Positions 31,322-39,706 of a DNA stretch of 64,000 nt are shown one piece after another (positions within the stretch are counted from its first letter, which is position 1; each line of letters starts with the position of its first letter). Below the pieces are notes generated by a model. It ran no database searches, was not told the DNA's origin, and worked only from the letters and a program-made list of their open reading frames with translations. A program made the translations under genes and the position numbers. This DNA comes from Paenibacillus gallinarum (GTDB lineage: Bacteria > Bacillota > Bacilli > Paenibacillales > Paenibacillaceae), in NCBI RefSeq assembly GCF_014836635.1, contig NZ_JACSQL010000002.1:310001-374000 (forward strand), written 5' to 3'.

Positions 31322-32523
31322 AACAATTTGAATATGTAATCAAGACAAACCGTGGGAAACAGATCCGCGGCAAACTGGGTGCTGCAGATAAAAAGACGGC
31401 AATGGAAGAACTTCGTAAACGAGATGTGACGGTATTCTCGCTAGAGGAAACGAAGCAAACCATTTTACAAATGGATATTTACATTGGAAATCCGGTAAAG
31501 CCGATTCATTTCATTATCTATTGCAGACAATTTGCCACTTTGATTCGGGCGGGTGTATCTATTGTTGATGCCAATCAGATTCTTACGGAACAGACGGAGA
31601 GCAAACCGCTGAAAAAAGCATTGTTTGATGTAAATTCGAGTCTGCTGAGAGGGATATCGTTTTCTCAAGCAGTGCAGGATCACAAGCGGATATTCCCACC
31701 TTTATTTGTCAGTATGATTCGGGCGGGTGAAGAAGCAGGTGATTTAGAAGGAACGCTTGATCGGCTTGCACTCTATTACGAGAAACAGCACAGTACAACC
31801 GAAAAGATCAAATCTGCACTCACCTATCCACTTACAGTGGGGATTATGGCGATTGCAGCCGTTGTATATTTACTGTGGGCGATTGTTCCTCAGTTTGTCA
31901 CGATGTTCGAGTCCATGGATGCGGAGCTTCCGATCATTACACAGATGGTTCTTATGCTCAGTAACAGCATACAGCGTCAGTGGTACTTCTGGTTACTGGG
32001 TGTTCTGCTGATGATTATACTTTACCAGGTATGTAAGCGTACCGAGCGAGGGGCTTATCTGCTGGATTACCTCAAATTGAAGGTGCCTGTATTCGGTAAG
32101 TTGAATCAAAAAGGTTCCATTGCTCAGTTCACAAGAACGTTTGCTTCCTTGTATGCAAGTTCCGTGCCTGTGCTGCAGGCTTTGGCTATTGTTGAAGATA
32201 TTTCAGGGAATAAAGTCATCGGTAAATACATTCACAGCGCAGGGGATTCACTTCGTCAAGGGAAGCCTTTATCTGAACCGTTAAAGAAAGCGTGGGTATT
32301 CCCGCCACTCGTTACGCAGATGATTGCGATTGGAGAAGAGACAGGGTCACTAGATCAAATGCTAGAAAAGGTAGCTGATTTTTACGAGATGGATATAGAG
32401 AATACAGTCGATCGGATGAAGTCTTTGCTGGAACCCCTGCTTATCGCTTTTTTAGCGGGTGTTGTTGGTATTATTGTAGCGTCAATTATGCTGCCGATGT
32501 TCAGTATCTACGGCAATATGTAG
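31318..32523 (+). CDS. pilC: Type IV pilus inner-membrane platform protein PilC
   Basis: 401 residues with two T2SSF repeats: FIIYCRQFATLIRAGVSIVD (about 64-83) and AQFTRTFASLYASSVPVLQA (about 269-288). The paired G-E-E-(A/T)-G-(D/S)-L motifs, GEEAGDLEGTLDRLA and GEETGSLDQMLEKVA, and three membrane segments are visible. It couples PilB/PilT rotation to pilin insertion or removal. Confidence 0.94.
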   Translation: MKQFEYVIKTNRGKQIRGKLGAADKKTAMEELRKRDVTVFSLEETKQTILQMDIYIGNPVKPIHFIIYCRQFATLIRAGVSIVDANQILTEQTESKPLKKALFDVNSSLLRGISFSQAVQDHKRIFPPLFVSMIRAGEEAGDLEGTLDRLALYYEKQHSTTEKIKSALTYPLTVGIMAIAAVVYLLWAIVPQFVTMFESMDAELPIITQMVLMLSNSIQRQWYFWLLGVLLMIILYQVCKRTERGAYLLDYLKLKVPVFGKLNQKGSIAQFTRTFASLYASSVPVLQALAIVEDISGNKVIGKYIHSAGDSLRQGKPLSEPLKKAWVFPPLVTQMIAIGEETGSLDQMLEKVADFYEMDIENTVDRMKSLLEPLLIAFLAGVVGIIVASIMLPMFSIYGNM

Positions 32524-32565
32524 ATTTTATATAACAAATAATAAGAGTGTGAAAGGGGATTTACC

Positions 32566-33015
32566 ATGTTAACACAAGCACTGAAAGCAAGAAAAGCAAG
32601 ACTCGCAGATGAGAAAGGTTTTACGTTGATTGAGTTGCTCGCTGTTATTGTTATTTTGGCTATTATCGCGGTTATTGCTATTCCGCTTATTGGTAATGTG
32701 ATTGATAACTCGAAGGAAGATGGTGATATTGCTACTGCACGTCAAATTTATGATGCGGCAAGATTGTATGTTATAGGAGAAGAGGATGGGGTATTCGTTG
32801 ATGCTGAAGTTCGATTACAAGATCTACAAACAAATGGATACATTGAAAATGGAATAGTTCTTCCTAGTTCTAAGGTGCCACTCGTTGGAGATACGACCAT
32901 TGTCCTTTTTGACGCTGATGGTGCACTAAATAGTGTTACGCTTTCTGAGCCTCCTCATGGGAGAGATAATGGTCTGATTAATGCTCCTGAAATTATTGGA
33001 AACGAGACAGAATAG
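32566..33015 (+). CDS. pilA: Type IV pilin (major pilin candidate)
   Basis: 149 residues. Leader ending DEKG, then FTLIELLAVIVILAIIAVIA, a perfect class III prepilin signal with Glu at +5. The globular part is small and acidic with no cysteines. RBS AAAGGGGA precedes ATG. Its position after pilC and before the peptidase, and the canonical signal, make it the best candidate for the main pilus subunit. Confidence 0.92.
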   Translation: MLTQALKARKARLADEKGFTLIELLAVIVILAIIAVIAIPLIGNVIDNSKEDGDIATARQIYDAARLYVIGEEDGVFVDAEVRLQDLQTNGYIENGIVLPSSKVPLVGDTTIVLFDADGALNSVTLSEPPHGRDNGLINAPEIIGNETE

Positions 33016-33131
33016 TAGATTCTAGATATATATTTAATAGATAATTAACTCCAACCTCAACATCCTACAGGAACCACGGGCAACATCCCTGGTTCCTGTT
33101 TCAAATTTAATGCGAAAGTGAACCGATTCCC

Positions 33132-33881
33132 ATGACCCTTTTTATTGTGATATACGTATCAGTTCTTGGTCTCGTATTAGGCTCGTTTTTTAATGTAGTT
33201 GCACTCCGGGTACCTGTCGGAAAATCAATCATCAATCCGCCTTCTTGCTGCGGTAATTGCGGAACAAAACTATCAGCAGTTGATCTTATCCCTGTTGTCA
33301 GTTATCTCATTTCTCGTGGGAAATGTAGATATTGTGGTGATTCCTTATCTCTCTTATATCCAGCGGGAGAAGCACTTACGGGTTTACTTTATTTATGGAT
33401 CATCTTGCGTTTTGGGGTTACGTCTGAGGGAATGATCGGCCTTCTGCTTGTTAGTCTGACTGTCATTGTTAGTCTATCTGATCTCAAATATATGAGAATT
33501 CCGAACAAAGTTTTGCTTTTCTTTGCGCCGTTACTATTACTGGGGGTTTTACTTTTTCCTACTCAGCCTTGGTGGGAGCATGTACTTAGCGGTTTGCTTG
33601 GAGGGGGAATCATCCTGCTATTCGCTCTACGGGGCGGAATGGGGATGGGGGATGTGAAATTATTTGCGATATGCGGATTCGTCCTTGGGGTTCCCGAGCT
33701 GATCCTTGCTTTTCTGATTGCCTGTTTACTAGGAACGGTCATTGGAGGAGGGATGATGCTGATCGGGCGAGTATCGCGCAAGCAACCCATACCTTTTGGT
33801 CCATGGCTGATGATCGGGACCTTAATCTCTTATGGCTATGGTTCCGAGATCATTCAGGGATACCTTTCACTTATCTTATAG
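33132..33881 (+). CDS. pilD: Prepilin peptidase / N-methyltransferase PilD
   Basis: 249 residues, polytopic. The N-terminal half carries the zinc tetra-cysteine site (CGNCGTK and CRYCGDS) of the methylating form. Catalytic aspartates are in SLSDLKYMRIPN and GMGMGDVKLF. It cleaves and methylates the prepilins encoded nearby. Confidence 0.94.
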   Translation: MTLFIVIYVSVLGLVLGSFFNVVALRVPVGKSIINPPSCCGNCGTKLSAVDLIPVVSYLISRGKCRYCGDSLSLLYPAGEALTGLLYLWIILRFGVTSEGMIGLLLVSLTVIVSLSDLKYMRIPNKVLLFFAPLLLLGVLLFPTQPWWEHVLSGLLGGGIILLFALRGGMGMGDVKLFAICGFVLGVPELILAFLIACLLGTVIGGGMMLIGRVSRKQPIPFGPWLMIGTLISYGYGSEIIQGYLSLIL

Positions 33882-33893
33882 GAGGATGCAACT

Positions 33894-35453
33894 ATGCTGG
33901 GCAGAACGCAGAAATTAACCGGTCTTTCCATTGAACAATCCGGAATTCGCTATGTCCGTCTTGCGAAAAAAACAAAGGACATTGAGAAACATTTTTTTCT
34001 TCCTTTAGAACCGGGTGTCATGGAAGAGAATCAAATTCGGGATCGTGACACTCTATATACACAACTAAAAACAGCAGTTACAAATGAGAAGCTAAAAGGG
34101 ACAGAAGTTTTCTTGTCTGTTCCGCCTTCACAGATGGTGATTCGTAAACTCTCTGTGCCAATCACGAATGGGAAACAGCTACAACAATTCATTCAATTAG
34201 AAGTGGAAACCGGCTTGCATCTGCCTTTTGAACATCCGGTCTATGATTCTATGGTAACGAGTACCGGAGATGAAGAGACGGAAATCCTTGTTTTTGCAAC
34301 GCCGCGTGAAGTGATTCAAATGTATGTAGATGTGGTGGAGGAAGCGGGATTAAAAGTGGCTGGCGTAGAAATTTCGGGGACAGCACTCTCCCGGCTGATT
34401 ACCTTCGGCACGACTAGAGAGTTTGGAGAGACAATGCTCATTCAGCTAGAGGCTTCCTATTTAGATGTATACATGTTTCGAAAAGGTCACTTGGTATTCA
34501 TGCGTACTTTGAGTCTATATGATCTGGCTGAAGACGGGGGAGAAATATCCTCCTTAAAACTAGATGAGATTTCTGCTGAAATTGCTCGTATGCTTAATTT
34601 TTATCAATACAGTCTTCATGATGGCGAAGCACGTATTGAGGAAATCATCGTAACAGGGCAGGATCAATTAAGACAAACATTAACTTTTGAGCTGAGTACT
34701 TCTCTTCCAGAGATTCTTGTTACAGAAGAAGCATTCCTTCGGACGGGCACACAGTTACCTGTGGATGCAGATTATAATGAGTATCGATTAGCAGCAGGTG
34801 CTGCCCTTAAACCGATCGGAAGTTATAACATTAATATTTTTCCGCGAGAAGATAAAGAAGCACTTTACTTTCCTTACGTCGCTATGATTTTAGTCGGGGT
34901 CTGGATTATAGGAGTAGCAGCTACCGGAAGTTTTTATATCGTGAATAAAGGGGAAATAAGTAATCAGGAGCAGCGGATCACAACACTTCAAGAGCAGAGA
35001 CAAAGTATAGAGGATGAGCTTCGGTTAGTAAATGTATCGGGTCTTAGTCCATTAGACCGTAAAGAAGTGATCCAGGAGATAAGGGAGTATCGAGATAGTC
35101 CGGTATCCATGCTAAAAGAACTTGAGCATCATCTGCCGCAGGGTGCGTTACTTAGAAATGTTGGATATACATATGGTTCGGCTATGGAAATCACGTTATA
35201 TACACCGCAGATGGAACAGGCTTCTGAATATCTGAGTTCACTAAGAGAGATGTCTTTCGTTAAGGACGCAATGATTGCTAACCTGGCTAGACGTCAAACG
35301 AACCTTTCAGATGCAGCTCAAGAAAACGGGCAGTACACTGCCGTATATCAAGTTTCTTTAGACAGAGAAGTACAACCATCTGAAGAGTCAGTAGCAGGTG
35401 GATCGATGCCGGAAGATCAGGAGGAGGTGATCGGTGATGGAGCGGATAAATAA
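33894..35453 (+). CDS. pilM: PilM-PilN fusion, pilus alignment subcomplex
   Basis: 519 residues, longer than PilM alone (about 350). Residues 1-325 have the actin-like PilM fold (GLSIEQSGIRYVRL, LSVPPSQMVIRKL, GVEISGTALSRL). A single membrane segment follows (YVAMILVGVWIIGVAATGSF, about 330-350), then a coiled coil and a PilN-like periplasmic-type domain (SMLKELEHHLPQGALLRNVG). Normally PilM docks the cytoplasmic tail of PilN; here one chain does both. It overlaps the PilO-like gene. Confidence 0.82.
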   Translation: MLGRTQKLTGLSIEQSGIRYVRLAKKTKDIEKHFFLPLEPGVMEENQIRDRDTLYTQLKTAVTNEKLKGTEVFLSVPPSQMVIRKLSVPITNGKQLQQFIQLEVETGLHLPFEHPVYDSMVTSTGDEETEILVFATPREVIQMYVDVVEEAGLKVAGVEISGTALSRLITFGTTREFGETMLIQLEASYLDVYMFRKGHLVFMRTLSLYDLAEDGGEISSLKLDEISAEIARMLNFYQYSLHDGEARIEEIIVTGQDQLRQTLTFELSTSLPEILVTEEAFLRTGTQLPVDADYNEYRLAAGAALKPIGSYNINIFPREDKEALYFPYVAMILVGVWIIGVAATGSFYIVNKGEISNQEQRITTLQEQRQSIEDELRLVNVSGLSPLDRKEVIQEIREYRDSPVSMLKELEHHLPQGALLRNVGYTYGSAMEITLYTPQMEQASEYLSSLREMSFVKDAMIANLARRQTNLSDAAQENGQYTAVYQVSLDREVQPSEESVAGGSMPEDQEEVIGDGADK

Positions 35454-36024
35454 GTATAGATCTGTCATCGTACTTGCTTTACTTCTTGGTTTTGTTCTCG
35501 TATTTGCTTTTTATTGGTTAGGTCTTTCACCGACCATCGACAAGTTGGACGAACAGGGTCAGGAACTGGTTCAGCTCGAAGGAGAGAAGCAGCTGCTGCA
35601 AAACAAGCTTGACGAGATGAAAGGAAATGTGGAAGGACAGAATTCCATAGATCCAGAATGGGATGCATTACCGCAAAATGACATGGCAGATCAGTTGATA
35701 TTAGATATCCGTGCTGTTAACGCACGATCGGAAGCTACGCTCAAAGCGATTGATTTCAATCTTACCCAATCTAATGAACTCCATCTTATGCTTAATGAAG
35801 AAGAGACGATGTATCCTCATATTCACGAAATAAAGATGAATGCAGATCTGGAGGGCACCTTATCACAGATTGAAAGCTGGATGAAAGAATTGGAATCCCT
35901 TCCGAGACTCATGAAGGTGGATTCATTTGCTTTACAGCACCGAAGCGAGTCGGGCAGTATGGCAGATCCTATTTTGACTGCTACTTTAGTTTTTACTAGC
36001 TATTACGAATCAGCCCCAAAGTAA
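35437..36024 (+). CDS. pilO: PilO-like pilus alignment protein
   Basis: 195 residues: short cytoplasmic tail, one membrane helix (SVIVLALLLGFVLVFAFYWL), a coiled coil (about 35-65) and a ferredoxin-like extracytoplasmic domain. ATG 35437 is chosen because GGAGGTGATC lies upstream; GTG 35434 is an alternative. It begins inside the preceding gene and is the last pilus gene before a terminator. No PilP or PilQ is present, as expected without an outer membrane. Confidence 0.8.
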   Translation: MERINKYRSVIVLALLLGFVLVFAFYWLGLSPTIDKLDEQGQELVQLEGEKQLLQNKLDEMKGNVEGQNSIDPEWDALPQNDMADQLILDIRAVNARSEATLKAIDFNLTQSNELHLMLNEEETMYPHIHEIKMNADLEGTLSQIESWMKELESLPRLMKVDSFALQHRSESGSMADPILTATLVFTSYYESAPK

Positions 36025-36039
36025 AAGGAATATAAATAA

Positions 36040-36082
36040 AGCCCGCCTAATCTTCAATAACGGAAGAATGGCGGGTATTTTT
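36040..36082 (+). terminator. Terminator of the pilus operon
   Basis: GCCCGCC (36041-36047) pairs with GGCGGGT (36070-36076), with an inner TCTTC/GAAGA stem, then TATTTTT. Confidence 0.8.
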
Positions 36083-36161
36083 ATGTAAAATAAGGAGATT
36101 GCAAAGGAACATTTGTTCTTATATAATAAATGCAAACAAGTGTTCTGGTGAGGTGAAACAT

Positions 36162-36365
36162 ATGCCACGTAAATATATTGGCAGACAAGTGGAAATTGTA
36201 TATTTAGATCGCCATGGGAAGGTAAGCCAGCGGAATATCGAGATTCACCAAATTCGTAATGGGAATATTTATTCGATATGTCTTTTTACAGGTGGGCCTC
36301 GTACATTTAATGAAGAGAACGTGCTGGCTTATCGGCCTGTAAGAACGGCAGCAAGAACAGCCTAA
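36162..36365 (+). CDS. Small WYL-like domain protein
   Basis: 67 residues starting MPRKYIGRQVEIVYLDRHGK, behind AGGTGA. The strand pattern VEIVYLDRHGKVSQRNIEI...NIYSICLFTGGPRTFNEENV resembles a stand-alone WYL ligand-binding fold, here without a DNA-binding domain. The next gene encodes a winged-helix protein 13 bp downstream, so the pair could act as a split regulator. The upstream ATG at 36099 has no ribosome site. Confidence 0.5.
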   Translation: MPRKYIGRQVEIVYLDRHGKVSQRNIEIHQIRNGNIYSICLFTGGPRTFNEENVLAYRPVRTAARTA

Positions 36366-36378
36366 GGAGTTGAAGAGG

Positions 36379-36675
36379 ATGTTACCTGATTTTGAGCGTA
36401 AACTATTACGGATTTTAGTTAATTTTAGTGGGCAGCGTGGCCGAATGCCTGCGATCTCAGAATTAGAAATAAAGACGGGAAAATCATGGACTCAAATTCG
36501 TGAGGCACTTGCGGAACTGGAGAGGAATCAGTTTATTGTATGGAAAGATAAGTCGAGTACTCGTGGAATTCTTATTATTGAGGGTTGGGAACCGCTAGAG
36601 GAAAGCAATCATCTTGCACCGAGTATTCGGCCGATTACAAGTGGAAATGGGCTCGACTACTGGACTCTATACTAG
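36379..36675 (+). CDS. Small winged helix-turn-helix protein
   Basis: 98 residues. MPAISELEIKTGKSWTQIRE looks like a helix-turn-helix, followed by a basic wing (NQFIVWKDKSSTRGILII). This layout fits LexA- or MarR-type DNA-binding domains without an effector domain. ATG 36379 has GGAG 9 bp upstream. Probably cotranscribed with the WYL-like gene. Confidence 0.6.
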   Translation: MLPDFERKLLRILVNFSGQRGRMPAISELEIKTGKSWTQIREALAELERNQFIVWKDKSSTRGILIIEGWEPLEESNHLAPSIRPITSGNGLDYWTLY

Positions 36676-36689
36676 AGGTGATCTAAGTG

Positions 36690-36911
36690 TCATTTCATGA
36701 AATAACGAACAATCCAGGATATGACACTAAGAAGTACGCTGATTACGATACATGTAATCACTGGAAAATAGAATGTGAAATTCCCTTTCTCCACATGAAT
36801 ATCACCTGGTAGTCGTCCAATCGAAATAAATCTACCTACAAACATCCAAATGACACCTGCTGCAATGAGTGCGATGCCTGCTAAGATGAGCAGTTTCGGG
36901 ATATTATTCAT
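36690..36911 (-). CDS. DUF2905-type small membrane protein
   Basis: 73 residues with two membrane helices flanking the conserved GRLPGDIHVEKGNFTFYFP segment typical of DUF2905. Preceded by AGGGAGGG. Function unknown; the family is widespread in bacteria. Confidence 0.8.
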   Translation of the reverse strand: MNNIPKLLILAGIALIAAGVIWMFVGRFISIGRLPGDIHVEKGNFTFYFPVITCIVISVLLSVISWIVRYFMK

Positions 36912-37030
36912 TACGAGTGTACCCTCCCTAACTTTACTTATTTGATTCCTGTCATTTGCTTAACATATCCATCAGTATCTATAGGATATTCAGAGATTTC
37001 CTAGTTTTTAATCTTAATAAATGTATACAA

Positions 37031-37066
37031 ATAAATAAAGCCGGAAGAGTAACCTCCCGACTTTAT
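37031..37066 (-). terminator. Hairpin downstream of the 37099 gene
   Basis: ATAAAG-CCGG...CCCG-CTTTAT stem followed on the minus strand by TTTATTT. A plausible, fairly weak intrinsic terminator. Confidence 0.55.
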
Positions 37067-37098
37067 CCTATGATTTCGTTCAAATAATTGCATTTAGA

Positions 37099-37326
37099 TT
37101 AGCGAGTACAAGTTTGAAAGGTTTTTTTAGATCTTTTTATGCTTAGAATTCTCGTGACCTGTTCTACTTCCTCATACGGAATCCACACAGGTCCAAATGT
37201 TGTACGAAGGATAAGACGAGAAGGGTGGTCGGTTTCCACCGGAAAGCCCGAGATCGTTTCCCCATTTTTACTTTTCACTATGATTTCTTGATTTCGTTTG
37301 ATGGCAATCGCCGCTTCTTTGTTCAT
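37099..37326 (-). CDS. Hypothetical small beta-rich protein
   Basis: 75 residues beginning MNKEAAIAIKRNQEIIVKSK. The middle reads like an Sm-like or SH3 small barrel (GETISGFPVETDHPSRLILR, GPVWIPYEEVEQVTRI). RBS AGGAGAA precedes the ATG. Unlike the flanking minus-strand DUF2905 gene it has no membrane segment. No function assigned. Confidence 0.6.
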   Translation of the reverse strand: MNKEAAIAIKRNQEIIVKSKNGETISGFPVETDHPSRLILRTTFGPVWIPYEEVEQVTRILSIKRSKKTFQTCTR

Positions 37327-37617
37327 AAGCCTATTCTCCTATGCAGATCGTAATAAGTACATAATACAGGTCTTCGTGCATCTAAAAAAAGATACTTTGT
37401 ACACATGCAGTTTACTTTTCGTCTCTACAAGTAGTCTAACAGAACTAGTTCCATATTTCTACAAATATCCAAAAAAGAATCTTAATTTAAATTAAACCGC
37501 TTTCATTATTTCTAAACAAGGGTCAGAATAAATGTTTTGCGTATAGTTTACAAAAGAGAAGAAAGTTTAAGAATAGGATATAGATGGTTATAAGAAACGA
37601 AGAGGAGGTAAGGATGG

Positions 37618-37734
37618 ATGAATATACACGGGTGGTATATTATTTTCTTGGCGGTTATAATAGCACTTGGTATTGGCGGGATGGCTTGGTGGATTCATTT
37701 AATAAGTAAAAAGAAAAGTTACAAAGAGGAATAA
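37618..37734 (+). CDS. Small membrane protein (38 aa)
   Basis: MNIHGWYIIFLAVIIALGIG followed by GMAWWIHLISKKKSYKEE: one membrane helix and a basic tail. GGAGG ends 9 bp upstream of ATG 37618. An overlapping frame from ATG 37614 encodes a less plausible 31-residue peptide. The 290 bp upstream contain nothing else recognised. Confidence 0.5.
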   Translation: MNIHGWYIIFLAVIIALGIGGMAWWIHLISKKKSYKEE

Positions 37735-37843
37735 TAGCCAAAATGTCATCTTCTTAAGTGCAAGGGTCCAAACTACATAATTTTCAATGGTATGAACCCT
37801 TAATTACGATCGATACTAACAAACAACATGAAGGGAAGATAGA

Positions 37844-38446
37844 ATGAATACTTTTAAATTATTTAAAATGACTGCTGTTTTGAGTTTTATGCTGATGATT
37901 GCTGCTTGTGGAACAAATGAGGTGCAGGATACTTCAAGTACTAATAAGACGAATCCTCAAGAAAATCAAGTAGAAGAAACGAACGATAAGGCTATCGAAG
38001 AAACTAGTGATGAGGCTGTAGAAGAAGAGAAAGTAAATGATGATGTAGTAAAAGAAGAAAAAGTAAATGATGAGGTTGGAGAAGAAAAAGTTGTGAAAGA
38101 AGATTTAGCTAGTGCGGAATCCAACAATGAAGCGAATGAGCAAATCTCTGCCTATCCTTTTCTTGTATGGGCTGACGGAGGTACATTCAAAATTCTTACC
38201 GAAGAAAACCTTCCTGATAAGTTAAAAGGAAAAAAACTAGGTGAAGTGTCTTCCACACTAACAGACGAAGAAGTAGGTAATTTAGAACAGGGACAAACCT
38301 ATGAAAAGCTGGATCGTGCGGATGGACAAAGTAATTATTTGAAAAAAGGTGCTGCTATTTATCAGCTTAAAAAAGCGGATGCGAGTGAAGTAGTCCTTGT
38401 GGAAAATAACGGACTAGTCTATAAGGCAGTTCGGATTGGTAATTAA
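37844..38446 (+). CDS. Acidic lipoprotein of unknown function
   Basis: 200 residues. Lipoprotein signal MNTFKLFKMTAVLSFMLMI with lipobox IAAC. A strongly acidic, internally repetitive stretch follows (about 28-90; EEEKVNDDVVKEEKVNDEV), probably an extended spacer away from the membrane. The C-terminal ~90 residues look folded (YPFLVWADGGTFKIL...). A terminator follows. Confidence 0.7.
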   Translation: MNTFKLFKMTAVLSFMLMIAACGTNEVQDTSSTNKTNPQENQVEETNDKAIEETSDEAVEEEKVNDDVVKEEKVNDEVGEEKVVKEDLASAESNNEANEQISAYPFLVWADGGTFKILTEENLPDKLKGKKLGEVSSTLTDEEVGNLEQGQTYEKLDRADGQSNYLKKGAAIYQLKKADASEVVLVENNGLVYKAVRIGN

Positions 38447-38486
38447 CGTAATCTAATAGTAAAAGTGCATGAACGAAGAATTTTTT

Positions 38487-38516
38487 AACGTCCACTATTT
38501 TAGTGGGCGTTTTTTC
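38487..38516 (+). terminator. Terminator after the lipoprotein gene
   Basis: AACGTCCACT pairs with AGTGGGCGTT around ATTTT, followed by a T run. Confidence 0.88.
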
Positions 38517-38541
38517 ATTGCTTACTTCCAGATATCTTTTA

Positions 38542-38571
38542 TTGTATAAATTCGAATTGGAATGATATAAT
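38542..38571 (+). promoter_or_regulatory. Promoter of the GGDEF-like/GT2 cluster
   Basis: TTGTAT (38542-38547), 18 bp, TATAAT (38566-38571). It leaves an AT-rich leader of about 60 nt. Confidence 0.6.
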
Positions 38572-38638
38572 CTTGTAGAAATTTGTTGTTTTTTAAATTT
38601 ATGTCTGCAACAATTGCGTTAATATGAAAATATATTAA

Positions 38639-39529
38639 ATGGTGTTGAAGAAAATGATGAATCTATTCGTTCGTTACAAAGCAGCATTTGGTTATACCTT
38701 GCTAATACTTCTTTTGATATTACAGCAAGTCGGAATTTTTATGCATGTTTCTCAGGAACAAGGTTTTACAACAATGGAACTTCTTGTTAGTAGCCTGTCG
38801 CTGATTGCTTTGTTACTTGGTTTTTTGGTTTCGGGAGGCATTACGGCGGTATGTGTCTTCGTCTTTATGGTAGCTTATTTTGTATGGCTGGTAACGCTAG
38901 CAGATGCGAATTGGATCACCTTGCAGTCTTTTCTATGGATTCCAGGAAGCATGGTAGTAGCATCCGTTATTCGAGAGGGATTAATACAGCAGAAACAACT
39001 AGCCAAGCGAATCGAAGACCTGCGTTTACGAAATCCAGAGGTGGATGTTGATACATCGTTGGGAAACACAGAGGCTTTCAAGGATACGCTGATAAAACAG
39101 ACAAATCTAGCGAATCGATATTCAGATCAATATCATTTTTGTATTGCGATATTTAAGATTGAATTCCTGCCTTTAGTTCGTGAAACCCTTGGTTCAGGGG
39201 GATATGCAGAACTGCTCTTAGAACTATCAGACACAATACAAACGCATATAAGATATGAAGATTATAAGTTCTATGTGGGTAAAGGACGATTTATTGTTAT
39301 CTTCCCTCTTACAAAGAAAGAACACTTAAGATCGCTAACCGAGCGAATTAAAAATGCGCTCATGGATGTTAAACTTCTCAGCCGAAAAGATAAGGAGCTT
39401 AATCTCATTATTCGCTCCGGAGCACTTGTTTTCTCAAAAGATCAATTTAACGATTATGAAGATTTTGAAGCAGTGATTGCTGCTTTGGAACGGAATGCGG
39501 AAACTGATTTGATAGGTGAGTATATCTAA
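38639..39529 (+). CDS. Membrane protein with degenerate GGDEF domain
   Basis: 296 residues with three or four N-terminal membrane helices (about 15-105) and a cytoplasmic GGDEF-like domain (about 135-290). The GGDEF loop reads VGKGRFIVI, so the catalytic signature is lost and diguanylate cyclase activity is unlikely. Bacillus subtilis YdaK, a degenerate-GGDEF c-di-GMP receptor beside exopolysaccharide genes, is a close precedent in layout. The start is uncertain because the ribosome site is weak; ATG 38654 is an alternative. Confidence 0.78.
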   Translation: MVLKKMMNLFVRYKAAFGYTLLILLLILQQVGIFMHVSQEQGFTTMELLVSSLSLIALLLGFLVSGGITAVCVFVFMVAYFVWLVTLADANWITLQSFLWIPGSMVVASVIREGLIQQKQLAKRIEDLRLRNPEVDVDTSLGNTEAFKDTLIKQTNLANRYSDQYHFCIAIFKIEFLPLVRETLGSGGYAELLLELSDTIQTHIRYEDYKFYVGKGRFIVIFPLTKKEHLRSLTERIKNALMDVKLLSRKDKELNLIIRSGALVFSKDQFNDYEDFEAVIAALERNAETDLIGEYI

Positions 39530-39550
39530 TTTGTTAATTCTATAGAAAGA

Positions 39551-39706
39551 ATGGTGATGAATATGTCTTATAACAGCTGGTTTGTCCCATTGTGCATCTT
39601 TATAAGTATCGTTTTCGGAGTTGCTATTTTCTTTATTACGATTAATACGCTGATCTTGCGCAGAAAAACGACGAATAAGTATAACCGGAGGAAAATCAGT
39701 GGGTGA
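39551..39706 (+). CDS. Small membrane protein (51 aa) in the GT2 cluster
   Basis: MVMNMSYNSWFVPLCIFISI then one membrane helix and a basic tail (RRKTTNKYNRRKISG). Lies between the GGDEF-like gene (21 bp) and the glycosyltransferase, which it overlaps by 8 bp. Start may be ATG 39551, 39557 or 39563. The position suggests a small subunit of the synthase complex. Confidence 0.55.
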   Translation: MVMNMSYNSWFVPLCIFISIVFGVAIFFITINTLILRRKTTNKYNRRKISG

